A stretch of DNA of 47,588 bases from CAZJYI01 sp964550025 (GTDB lineage Bacteria > Verrucomicrobiota > Kiritimatiellia > UBA8416 > CAYOBW01), in the NCBI GenBank assembly GCA_964550025.1, contig CAZJYI010000085.1:1-47588 (forward strand), given 5' to 3'. Position 1 is the first letter of the stretch; the number at the start of each line of letters is the position of its first letter. A program made the translations under genes and the position numbers. Shown here piece after piece: positions 1 through 10,700 of this stretch. Under the pieces are notes generated by a model. That model was not told where the DNA came from. It did no database searches and saw only the letters and a list, made by a program, of their open reading frames with translations.

Positions 1-53
1 TCGTGATCAATGCCCCTCAGTGGCAGGGGGCGTCAGCCAAAATGAGAACTGCT

Positions 54-116
54 GTCGCCAACGTGTCTACTATCTACTACTATGATTGATGCCGTGAATA
101 ACGGTGCAACCCGTCT
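54..116 (+). repeat. Diverged direct repeat, copy 1
   Basis: Shares GTCGCCAACGTG and then a run like GATTGATGCCGTGAATA and CGGTGCAACCCGTCT with 1658-1717. A few substitutions and a roughly 6-bp indel separate the copies. In both places the repeat is followed within 150 bp by a GGAAAGCCGGCG unit, so it looks like one composite intergenic element. Confidence 0.7.
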
Positions 117-194
117 ATGGCCGTTCAACTACCGGTCTTGTGTTGAAGAGTATTCTGCCGGTCGAGACCGAGATCGGTGCTGCTGTCCCCCGCC

Positions 195-241
195 GACTGG
201 AAAGCCGGCGGTACGGTTCACCGGCTGAAAGCCGGCGCTAC
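195..241. repeat. REP-like palindromic units (two head-to-tail)
   Basis: Two variants of the unit that is intact at 1743-1762 and 27397-27416: one at 195-215 (GACTGGAAAGCCGGCGGTAC) and one at 221-241 (CCGGCTGAAAGCCGGCGCTA then C). The core GCCGGC is palindromic. Four occurrences in one window suggest a dispersed repeat family. Confidence 0.7.
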
Positions 242-243
242 TT

Positions 244-546
244 TCACTGTTCTGCCTCTTGTGTCCAGTCGGCTCCGCACATGGGGCAGCTCGTGCTGCT
301 TCGCAGCCAGCACTTGAAGAGTATGCTTCTGTGACAGTCCGGGCAACGCAGAAGCTGATAGTGCAACGCCAGAAAGATGGCACTGAGCACACCAGCACAA
401 CCGTACAGTGCTGCCCACCAGAGGTTGGGCGATTTGAGATCGCTGAACTGAATGAACAGCGCCATGCCCATGATGGGAAGACCAACCGCCATAACAGAGA
501 GCTCCAAGCGCCACGTAACCCGCATGAGGCCGGCATGTTTCGTCAT
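244..546 (-). CDS. Small membrane protein with C-terminal zinc ribbon
   Basis: A 100-residue protein of unknown function. Two hydrophobic segments (about residues 14-34 and 43-64) are followed by two cysteine pairs, CPDC near residue 68 and CPMC near 87, the spacing of a zinc ribbon on one face of the membrane. I chose the ATG at 546 because AAGG lies 6 bases upstream; the same frame stays open further upstream to 897, but that part overlaps the next gene antiparallel in reading sense and has no site. It lies 26 bp downstream of another small membrane protein on the same strand, so the two are probably co-transcribed. I do not recognise the family. Confidence 0.6.
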   Translation of the reverse strand: MTKHAGLMRVTWRLELSVMAVGLPIMGMALFIQFSDLKSPNLWWAALYGCAGVLSAIFLALHYQLLRCPDCHRSILFKCWLRSSTSCPMCGADWTQEAEQ

Positions 547-572
547 TGGTGACCTTCGCTCCAACGGTGTGC

Positions 573-968
573 TTATCGGTTCGGCGAGGATGCGCTTGGC
601 GTCTGACGATTCCTGTTCAGAATGACAACACCGGAAATGGCAAGAAAGCATGCCGACAACACAACCTGCAGCATTGCGGAGCAAAGCAGCAGGCAGAACG
701 GCGTGCTTGAGACATCCAGGGTCTCTATAGCAACCCGTTCGATACGAGCGATTCTCGCTTGGTAGGTTTCTTCTATCTCCTTTTCTCGCTGTGTGCTCCC
801 CATCGGCGGAGGCATCGATGCTCTCTCTGCCAGGCGAAATCGCTGGACTGCCAGGAATCGACTGTGGATACGATAGGCCGTGACGGCTTTGAAACACGAT
901 GTCGCCGAGAGACCTACGGAAATGGTGTTGAGCACGGCGAGCCAGAGGATGAGATGTCTTTTCTTCAT
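573..968 (-). CDS. Hypothetical membrane protein
   Basis: A 131-residue protein of unknown function with two hydrophobic segments: an N-terminal one (about residues 4-26) that could be a signal anchor, and a second near 93-117. Between them is a charged, Arg/Glu-rich stretch of about 65 residues, likely helical and possibly coiled. The start is the only ATG before the hydrophobic segment; its ribosome site is weak. It precedes the zinc-ribbon membrane gene on the same strand with a 26-bp gap. The organisation (two-helix proteins in tandem) suggests envelope proteins, but no function can be read. Confidence 0.5.
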   Translation of the reverse strand: MKKRHLILWLAVLNTISVGLSATSCFKAVTAYRIHSRFLAVQRFRLAERASMPPPMGSTQREKEIEETYQARIARIERVAIETLDVSSTPFCLLLCSAMLQVVLSACFLAISGVVILNRNRQTPSASSPNR

Positions 969-1050
969 TTCACTGCGGCGCCAACGATACGAATGAGAGT
1001 TCTGCGCTCAATGCGCAGATACTCCATTCGGTTGTTAAACGGGTCTTTCC

Positions 1051-1410
1051 CTATTCCGCCTTAAGTACTTGCACGGCTTGGTCGCCGGGCCTCACAGGAA
1101 CCTGCCACACACCAGGGTCGGCCGTTGCGCTGCGGCCGTCTCTCACGGGGATCTTCCACTCTCCAGGATGGGTTGCAACGCAACGATCACTCCCGACCAG
1201 TACAACTGTTGCATGGGATCTGGATTCTACTCCTCGAAGAGACTTGATCACGAAACGCATCCCCTTCTCGACACCGTCTCGTTTGCCTACATCAAGCACG
1301 ATCGGATCGACCGAGATGACCCTACCGGAGATCGGATAGAGCCGAGGAGACGAAGTGCTGCAGGAAGCAGCAAGCAGTGATGCTGTGAGGACTAGCAGGA
1401 CTTTGCACAT
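1051..1410 (-). CDS. Putative lipoprotein, unknown function
   Basis: A 119-residue protein that begins with a short basic and hydrophobic leader and a lipobox (LLAASC, Cys near residue 17), so it is probably a lipid-anchored envelope protein. The mature part contains a segment like a short beta-barrel (ISGRVISVDPIVLDVGKRDG, then GMRF), which recalls the GxxVxxGM pattern of FlgT- or curli-type envelope modules, but I cannot assign a family. There are two in-frame ATGs, at 1416 and 1410. The second is preferred because AAGG sits 8 bases before it, while the first would leave only 2 bases. It is transcribed toward the two small membrane genes. Confidence 0.6.
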   Translation of the reverse strand: MCKVLLVLTASLLAASCSTSSPRLYPISGRVISVDPIVLDVGKRDGVEKGMRFVIKSLRGVESRSHATVVLVGSDRCVATHPGEWKIPVRDGRSATADPGVWQVPVRPGDQAVQVLKAE

Positions 1411-1438
1411 ACCCATCGCCTTGCTTGACGTTTCACCT

Positions 1439-1468
1439 CACGCTACGGCGCGAAGCGGCGTTAGCGTG
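1439..1468. repeat. Inverted repeat (hairpin)
   Basis: CACGCTA at 1439-1445 pairs with TAGCGTG at 1462-1468, with a GC-rich inner part (CGGCGCGAAGCGGCG). It lies just upstream of the lipoprotein gene, in its probable leader. It may be another dispersed palindrome or an mRNA structure. Confidence 0.5.
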
Positions 1469-1657
1469 CAGATGGCTTGTTGGCGATCCGTTTGTTCTCC
1501 TGTTTCCGGGTCACGCCTGGCGGAAGGAGAGAACATGGCTCGTGCCTGGCTCCCTCGTCCGCCGTAATCGTCGCGCGTAATCGTCAACCAATCCTCCCGC
1601 TTCTCGGTGAACGACTACGGATCACGACTTCCTCCGGTCGTTCATTCCTCTTCTATA

Positions 1658-1717
1658 GTCGCCAACGTGCCTATTGTCACGATTGATGTCGTGAATAGCG
1701 GTGCAATCCGTCTGCGG
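1658..1717 (+). repeat. Diverged direct repeat, copy 2
   Basis: Partner of 54-116. Identical over GTCGCCAACGTG and nearly so over GATTGATGTCGTGAATAG and CGGTGCAATCCGTCT. Followed 26 bp later by a REP-like unit, as copy 1 is (at a longer distance). Confidence 0.7.
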
Positions 1718-1742
1718 TTGTTACCGACGGCTGCTATTCACT

Positions 1743-1762
1743 GGCTGGAAAGCCGGCGCTAC
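1743..1762. repeat. REP-like unit overlapping a stop codon
   Basis: GGCTGGAAAGCCGGCGCTAC, the exact reverse complement of 27397-27416. The TAG stop codon of the giant protein (1759-1761, minus strand) lies inside it. Confidence 0.8.
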
Positions 1763-4700
1763 GGTTCCGGTTCGGGGCTGCCGGTGAAGATGAATATTGT
1801 GGGCGGGTCCGGTTTGAAGCGGAATGTGGCGTGGATGGTGTGGTTGTCGACAACGTTGGTGAAGGTGTAGCTGGCGACCTGGCCGACGGAGACGGAGTCC
1901 ACCGTGACGGCCTCCACGATGTAGTCGGTGTCGGGCGTAATAGTGAATGCCTGGTCGTCAGTGCCCGAGACGTTCACCACCCCCGACGGGGCGATGGACC
2001 CGTTGGTGCCGGCCGTCGCCGTGATCGCGTAGAGCGTGGCGGCGAAGTTGGGGGCTACGCTGTAGGGGCGGGTCATGGTCAGGTCAAGGGGAACGTCGTT
2101 CGTTTGCGGGTCGGGGATATCGCCCGTCCACCCCGTGAAATGATAGCCGGCGATGGGCGTCGGCGTGAGCGATACGGCGGCCCCGTTTGTCTGCCACCCG
2201 CTGCCGACATCCACGCTACCGTGGGAGGAGGCGCCGATGTCGAGCCAGTAGTTTGTCTGCCACATCCAGGCGATACTCGAATCGTTCGTCACCGTCACCG
2301 ATACATTCGTCGTTCCTCCCGTCGCGGGGACGCTGCCCGTCCCGACCCAGCCGGCGCACACATACTGCGTCGTTCCGCCCGTCACGACCGGGGAATCGGG
2401 CAGTCCGCAGTCGAGGACGGTGCCGTGCGTGATCATGTTCGTACCGCGCGCGGGCACGGGCGTGCCATGGGCCGAACGAACCACCAGGACGGGCGGGATG
2501 TTGGTGGCGAAATTCGCGGTTACGCTGTAGGGGCGGGTCATGGTCAGATCGAGAGGAACGTCGTTCGTCATCGCAGCGGGAAGGTCTCCCGTCCAGCCCG
2601 TGAAGTGGCAGTTCGTGTCGGGCGTGGGCGTGATGGTCACATTCGCCCCGCGCGTCTGCCAGCCGTCGGCGATGTCCACGCTGCCGTGCGCGCCGGCAGC
2701 CGTGTCGAGCCAGTAGTTGGTCTGCCAGGTCCAGGCGATGCTGCACTCGCCGGTCACGGTCACAGACACGTTGGTCGTGGCTCCCGTGGCGGGAGTGCTG
2801 CCCGTTCCGACCCAGCCGGTGCAAACGTATTGCGTGGTGCCGCCGACCAGGACGGGGGAGTCGGGCAGCCCGCAATCAACGACGCTGCCGTGCGTCACGA
2901 TGTTCGTACCGCGCGAGGGTGCGGGCGTGCCGTGGGGCGATGTGACGATCATGACCGGCAGCACGTTGTTCGTGCCCGGCGTCGGCACGACCATGCTGTA
3001 GATGTCCTCCGCGCTGTCCCGCCAGCGCCCCTCGCTGATGTCCGTGGTCTGCGCGCCGAAGGCGACCCAGTCGACGATCACACCTTCCGCCGTGTAAAGG
3101 GCGACTTCCTCCCCGGACTTGCTGAGCTTGAAGTTGGTGTGGTACGACCCGCCGCCGGTCTGTTCGGCATCGTCGTCGGTCCAGACGATCAGGAAGCCGC
3201 CCGCCGGTATGCTTGCGCCGGCCGGGAACGTCCACTGCGCCGGGTCGCCGACGTCGTCGGTGAGGGTGAACCCGGCCAGGTCCACCGCGCCCGTGCCGAA
3301 GTTGTGCAGCTCGATCCAATCCTCCCAGGCGTAATCCACGGGATCTCTGATTGTAGACGCATTGTCGGCCATCCACTCGTTGATGGTGACGGTCACGGGA
3401 GAGGTGCGCGTGTTGGTCGTTCCCGGTGTCGGGTTGAAGAAGATTTCGCGCGGCGCGGTCAGGTTGCCGTCGGGGTAGAGCCCCCGTGAGCGCCCCGCCG
3501 CCACACCCGCGTAGTCCGCGAAATCGAGCACGATGGGGGTGCTGTTGTAGAGCCAGGTGAGAGCGACCGAGCCACTCGCGGAGTTCATCGCGAAACTCGT
3601 GTGCAGGTGACCGCCCGTCTGCTCTCCCGTTTCGCCGTCGGCCCACACGAGACGGTAGTCGCCGGGCTGCGTGGCGACGCCGGGCGGGAAATTCCAGTTC
3701 GTCAGGTTGGCGTAGTCGTCGGTCAGGTAGCACGCGTCCAGGTTCGTCACCGTGCCGCCGGGCAGGAATGCCGCCGGGCTGACGGCGATTTCGGCAACGT
3801 TCGTTTCGGCCGCACCTTCGACCGCCGCCACCGCGAGGGTCGTGTTGGACACGGCGCCGGCGGGCATGTTGGTGCGGAAGACCTCTACGCTGTTCAGGTA
3901 GACAATCGCGCCGTCGTCCACGCGCAGGTCGATCACGGGGTTGGTCGGCCCCGCCCCACCCCTGTCGATCTCGTGGCGGAAGTAATAGGTCGTGTGCCCC
4001 GAGGGCAGCGCGGTTGTTTCCCCGCCGTTGCCGAACCCGAGCACGGCGCCGCCCTGCGACCAACTGACGTCGTCAAAGGCCGCTTCGAACCAGTTCGTGC
4101 CGGGGTCGCTCCCGTCGGCAAGGTAGGACCAGGTGGCGTCGGCCGGCACGATGGTTGTACTGGCCCCTGTCGTCACGCGCCCGCCTTTCAGTTCGAGGTC
4201 GAAGCCGAGATCGCTGCTGGTGGGGCTGCTCTGGTGCACTTCGGCCGCAACCACGTTGGTCCCTTCGGCCAGGAGTCCGGCGCCCAGGGTGACGGCATAC
4301 CAGGTCGTTTCGCCCGCGCCCCCCACGGCGCCCGAGGCCGGCGTCTCGTAGCCGATGGCGCCGCCCGGCATGTTGTGGCGCCATACTTCGCTGCCGTTCA
4401 GGTAGACGACGAGTCCGTCGTCCCGCTGCGCGCGGATCGTCAGGCCCGTGTAGCTCGACGCGTTCACGGCCTGGAATTCGTGACGGAAATACGTCGTGAT
4501 GTACTTGTCGCCGGGGTCGGGGCCGTAGCTCACGGTTGTGTTGTGTGCGTCGCCGTATCCCAGCCGGGCGGGACCGCTTGACCAACTGCTGTCGTCGAAC
4601 GCGACGGCGCGCCACCCGGTGCCCTGGTCGCTGCCGTCATCGAGATACTTCCACGTTGCGCCGGCCGCAATCCATGTCGTCTCGACCGAAGCGCCGGCTT

Positions 4701-7700
4701 CCGTGAAGCGCAGCGCCAGGTCCATCGTCAGATCGCCGTCAGCCGGGTTGGCCTGGTGCACCTCGACGGCGAGCAGGTCCCGGGAACCGGCGTCGTAGAG
4801 CTCGATCCAGGGGTCGTAGTCCCCCGCGTTGTCCGTCACGGTGTTGACGTTATTCGGCTGCAGTTCGTTGATGCGGATGTCGGGGATGCCGGGCAGGTCC
4901 TGCTGTACGGAGTTCACGGCGCCGGGCGTATACAGAATCGCGCCGCCCGTGGCCCAGTTGCCCACGCGGTTGTTCTCCTCACCCGCATCGATGAGCTGCA
5001 GCGAATAGCCGCCGTTGTCCGCGTCGGTCGGCCAGGGTGGGTCGTCGTCGTAGCGCACGCGGTCCAGCGTGATCCAGTCGTTGGTGCCGGAGGGCATCTG
5101 GAGCCTGAGCGTTTCCCCTCCGTTGTCCAGCCGCCCGGCGTACTCTCCCACGACGGCCTGCGAGTTACCGTAGACCGAGGCGTAGACGACGCTGTCCTGA
5201 ACGGCCACGACGTAGCCGTCCGGCAGGATGACCGAGCCGGCGGGGAACGTGAAATCGACGCCGCGGATGCGCCAGCCCGTCAGGTCGAAAGGATGCGTTT
5301 GCGAGCGGTTGTGGACCTCGACGAACTCGGCCGAAGCGTTGGTCGGGTTGTACATGATCTCGTTGATTATCAGCCAACCTACAGGCGAGACTCCCGCATC
5401 GGTGCGTGTGACCGTGATCGTGTCCGAGCCTACGAGGTTGCCGTTGCAGTCGTAGCCGCTCACCACGAGAACGTTGACCCCCTCCATCAGTCCTACCTCC
5501 AGGCTCCAGTCCGTCACCGTGCTGAATGTCAGCGGGTAAGCGATGCCGTTGACCTCGATGGTCAGCACGTTGACGGGCGCCGAGCCCGACAGCGTGAACA
5601 CGCCCTGGTCGGTGTCCAGGTCGTTGCCGCCATTGGTGGTGATCTCGAACGGTGCGGCCACCGTGGCGAGCTGCCCCAGCAGGAAGGCTCGGCGATCGGC
5701 GACCCACTGCTTGAGCTCCACGTCCGGGTCGGTCACGTTCACGCCGTTGTCCTGGAGCGCGGCGTGGTTGGCATCCATGACGGGGTCACACTCCGACGCC
5801 ACCATGGGGCCGTGCGCCATCGCGTGGATCGCGCGCCAGTACGCGCGGCGGAAGGGCGGGTGGTTGAAGAACTTGTTGCGGGTCGTCGGGCAATTGATGC
5901 TGAAGAGGCTGTTGTCGGCGGGGTTGCCGGTCAGGTGGCTGTGGTCAAGGTCCCACATGATCATGTTCCAGCGGCCGTTCAGCGGCTTGTAGGTCGACAT
6001 GTTCTTGCCGCGGTTGTACCCGAAGCTGTCCCAGTTGCGGATGATGTGCTCGACCGCAAAGGTCTTCATCCATTCCTCGTAGTCGATGATGGCGGGGGCC
6101 AGCGCGGCGTAGGCCGGTGACGTGTGGTCCATGTTCATGACGTCGACCAATTCAAAGAAGTTGCTGTAGTCGTCGTCCAGCCCCTTGACGTTCTCCTTGC
6201 GCCAGCTCCAGCGGTAGCGCGCCTTCTTCTTCACCCCGCCGGTTGTGGTGTACAGCACGAGCTGGCCGTTGACGTTGAATTCCCGGTGGACCTGCGCGGC
6301 GTCGTTGAACTCGAACCAGTCGTCGATCTTGTGCAGGTCGCCGCCGTACCCGTCCGGCCACCAGGATGCCATGTAGTTGTCGTTGGGTTGCTGGGAATCG
6401 CCGTAGATCGTCCCCTTGCGGTGCTCGTTGATGTACAGGTGCGTGTAGCGCTGGTTGAAGAAGGGCACGTCGATTTGCTCCGCCATCCACAAACTGACGC
6501 GCTCGCGCTGGTAGCAGTTGTCACCCTCAAGCCTGTCCAGGTTGAACGAACGGACCCCGAACACCTCGTCGTCCTTGGGCACGTAGAGCACAAAGCTCAT
6601 GTTGATGGTTTCGGGATTCCCGGCTTGGCGGATGAAGGGGCTTCCCCGGAAGCGGCCGCCGCCCTCGTAGATCGCGCGCCATGGACCGTAGACGAACGTG
6701 CCGGGAACCGGGGTGTCGCTCAGCTTCTGGCGGGTGTTCCAATACGCGCGATTGGCCTCCGTGATCCAGAAACGGATGGTGCCGATCGTTCCGCCGGGAT
6801 CCGTCTGTCCGAACATGATCAGACACTCGTGCGTGGGGTCCACGAACGGAAAACGGTTGGTCACCGGCGAAGCGTGGGCATCGGCGGCCGTCACGTGGAA
6901 CGCGACGGTCTTGTTGGCCGCGTGACCGGGTATGCTGCCGCTGAAGATGCCATCGCCGGCCGTGATGTCCGCGCCCGTACCCGTGTCGTTCATCGCCACG
7001 GTGTTCGTCGTGCCCGGCGCGTCCGTATCGTTGCGGTACTTCAGTTCCACGGCGGCCATCCCGTCCGGATCGTGAATGCGTGCCGTTACCACGACGGACT
7101 CACCGGCCGCCGGGAGAACCGGGCTGTGCGCCACGTCGGAGATGGCGGGGCCGGTGTTTGCGGCGTAACGGCTGTTTTGGGCGCCCGGCGTTCCCAGGTT
7201 GGCGGGGACCTGCAGCGTCCCCACCGCCTCCAGCCAGTTACCGTGCATGCGCAGCAGGAGACCCGGATGCCCGCACAGCCACCGCGCGCGCGCCCGGATG
7301 GTCACCGTGTCGCCCTGCGCGAACGCGGAGGAGAAATCGCTCTCCACGCGGTTGACACTGTGGTCGCCTTTGCGGCAGGCGCGGAGGTGCATGCTCTGGG
7401 AACTGGCGTAGCCTTCGGTCGTTTCCAGTCCCGTGTCCTCGTGCGTTCCCTGGATGATCCATCCGCCGATGCCGCTCTCAAAGTCCCCGTTGGGAACGCG
7501 GTTGCCCTCGCTCTGCTTGAACACTTCGATATCGTCGATGAGGCATTCGCCTGCGCTTTCCAGGAGGATCTGGATCTCGTCGGCCGCGTTGCGCCCGTGG
7601 TCGAGCACGCCCGTATGCTCGATCAACGTCCACAGGTTGGTCGTCTTGCGCGTCTCATCGCTGCCGGCCCAGTTCATTGCGCGCATGTTGTCGCTGCGCG

Positions 7701-10700
7701 GATCGACCAGCTCGAGGCTGCTGCCGCCGCGGTCGGCCCACTGGCCCCAGTGGTTGCCGTCGCCGTACCAGACCTCGTCCACGACGACCAGGTCCTGCGT
7801 CGGGATGGCCGGGTCGTCGGGACGGCTGAGCACGAGGTGCTCCCCGCCGTCGGCGAGCTGCCCGCTGTAGTCGCCAAAGGTGTTGGCCGCCGTGAGTACG
7901 CCGGGATGCGCCGCCATCAGGCGCGCCGCGTCCTTGGCCACGACCACGTAGCCGCCGGCGTCGATGGTCGCGCCCGTGGGGAAGGTGTAGCGGATGCCGC
8001 GCGTGAACTGCCAGTCGGTCAGGTCGACGGCCGCGGCGCCGCGGTTGTGCAGTTCCACGTATTCGTCGTCCGTGTCGAGTGAGACCGAGTTGAACATGAT
8101 TTCGTTGATCGCCACGACGTGGTTGGACGGCACGCTGTTGGCGCTTCCGGACGTCACCAACGACAGGACGCGGAAGTCCGCCGTGCCGTCGGGATAGCGT
8201 CCCAGCGATACGCCGTTCTGTTGCGCGCCGAAAGCCAGCGCGTCGATGACGCGCGTGCCGTCCGGGTTGCTCAGGCGGATGGTGTCGCCGTGTTTGCTGA
8301 AGGAGAAGCCCAGGTCGGCCTGGGTGTACGCGAGGAAGCCGCCGGGCGGCAGCGTTGTTCCCCCGGCAATCGTGTATTCATTCGACACGTTCTGATCGCA
8401 GAGGACGCACCCGGACAGGTTCACGGTCTGTGTGCCGGGATTGTACAGCTCCACGAAGTCGATCTGCGGCAGGTCGGTGTGCGCGAGTACCTCGTTGATC
8501 ACCACTCCTGCCAGGGCGCCGGACGGGGTGGAATCCGCCGTGCCGGGGCTGCCGTACACGAAGGCGCTGGCATCCCAACCCTTGATGCTCCCCTCGCCGT
8601 GGTCCGGGCGGGCCAGAACCAGTGAATGGCCCAGGCCGTCGGCCGCCGCCGGCCAGGGGTGGTTGTCGGAGTACTCCGCCTCCAGGACAATGGCGTCGTA
8701 ACGGTTGCGCAGGCGAATCGTCCCGCCCCCGTTGGAGAGGTTGTTCGATATCGGCCCCATGACACCCGAGATGCCGAAGAAGGACTCCATGAACGCGGGG
8801 TCGGCGGCGACAACAACGCGTGTGCGGCCGGCCAGCGTTGTGCCGTCCGGAAAGACGAAGTCCGCCTCTCCCGACAGCCTGTAGCCACTGAGATCGCGCG
8901 CCACGGGCTCCGAGTTGTACACCTCGACGAACTCCATCTCGCCACCGTAGGGGGAGGGAGGGTGGTACATAATCTCGGAGATGACCAGGGGCGTGTTTCG
9001 CGAAGACGGTCCGAGCTGGCGGGGGTTCACGGAAACGCGCTGAACCGACGCAGGCGCCGACGAACCGCCGTGCGGCCAGTTCGCCGTTCCGCTGGACGCT
9101 CCCGAATACGCGACCTCGATGTAGTACTGGACCGTCGTATCCGTTCCCGCGGGAATGGGTGAGGACACCTGGTAGATATTGCCCGTCGTGTTGACCATGC
9201 CGATGGCGGTGAAAGCGCCGGACGTGCCCTCACGGTACCACAGCGTCACGTTGACCAGTGTTCCCGGAACCAATGGGTCGACGGCAAGGGACACGCTGAA
9301 CGGGTCGATCGTCGTCGGCTGACGGGGCACCGACAGATCGGAAAAGACAATATCGCCGAAGTACTTCGCGAGCGCGTAGGACTCTACCTGTCCCCGCTCC
9401 GTGTCGTTGAGCGAACGATTGAAGATAATCACCTCCGCGATGCGTCCGTCGAGGTCGGGGTCCGCGCCGGCGGCTGCCGCCAGGGTCAGCGCGTTGGTAT
9501 TCACCGCGACCCCCGACTGGTTGGCCTCGCCGCGCATGTTCCCGTTGTGATAGACCTGCACTTTGCTGCCGGTGTAGCGCCCGGTAATGAGGCGCGGCAT
9601 GCCGCTTCCCGGCCCCGTCAGGCTGGACGGCCCCACGCCCGAAACGGCGTAGGTCGAAGGTGTGATCCGCCAGTCGCCGACGGCCGTGTCGCCCTTCCGC
9701 GCCAGGATGTCGCTGGTGTCGCTCGTGAACATCACGAACACCGTCTGCCCAATACCGGCCTCCAGCCCGTTTGCGTCCGCCACCGTCATGTTGTTGCTGC
9801 CGCCAAAGTCCAGCGCCGGTTCGGCGTTGATGCCGCTCACGGTGTACGTGGGGCGTTCGCTCGCGTTGGCCTGGCGCGCCGTGTGGCTGTTGGCGCTGCG
9901 GTCGTGCCAGTCCTGCACGGCCTCGCCATCGCCGGCCGGTACGCCCAGTGCCGTGTGTGCATTGGTGCCGGCGTCCAGCCACAACTGCAGCCCCGCCAGG
10001 TCTTCCGGCAGCACATCGTCGTCCGCAATTGCAACCGTGCCCGTGTCGGGGCTGCCCACAACGTACGCGCCCGGCAGCAGCGTGAGGACGACGGTTTCGC
10101 TCTGCTCGGCCAAGGTGTCGTCGACGGGCGACACCATCACGCTCACGTTACTGGCGCCGGCGGTGAACGTCGTACTGGTGGCGACCGTGCCATAGTCCAC
10201 GCCGTTGTCTGCCGTCCCGCCGATGGCGTAGTAGACGGTAAGTGCCGCCGCCGACGCCGTTGCCGGCCTTTGGAACGTGAACTGTCCGGGATCGCTGCCC
10301 TCTTCCGCCGCGGTGGCGTCGCTCACCTGGATGGCCACCTCGCCGGTGATGAAGTGGACCGCGTTCGACGACCACCCGCTGCTGGTCGCGTTGCTGGCGA
10401 AACAGCGGTACCAGTAGGTTCGGCCGCTCAGCAGCGAACCGACCGGCAGAGAGAACAACTGCCCCTCGGCGCGCGTGCCGATGTGGGCGACGTGTTCCCA
10501 TGCGCCGGTGCTTGCGGTGCCCGCGTCATTGGTTCCCCACAGAAAGTAGATGTCGGGATCGACCCCGCCGCCGTCCCCGAGCAGCCGTCCGTGCAGCGTT
10601 GCGCTCGTGGCGGCGACGTTCGATGCGGTGTCGGCCGCTACGCGCACGACCAGGGCCTCGAAGGACTGCGATGGTTCGGCCCAGAGCACGCCGGCGGCAT

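Larger units (their letters stand above)
1..243. other. Non-coding stretch with repeats
   Basis: I see no convincing gene here. The stretch holds a short GC hairpin near positions 11-31 (GCCCCT pairing with AGGGGGC), one copy of a diverged direct repeat, and two GGAAAGCCGGCG-type palindromic units. It lies downstream of the minus-strand gene that ends at 244. Confidence 0.6.
1411..1758. other. Intergenic stretch between lipoprotein and giant gene
   Basis: About 350 bp without a convincing gene. It holds an inverted repeat (1439-1468), the second copy of the 60-bp direct repeat (1658-1717) and an intact REP-like unit (1743-1762). I found no good promoter for the lipoprotein gene. Confidence 0.6.

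Noticed and set aside
1759..1794. A C-terminal sorting signal of PEP-CTERM type at the giant protein's PEPEP end
   Set aside because: No hydrophobic helix or basic tail follows, and the end is formed by a dispersed repeat.
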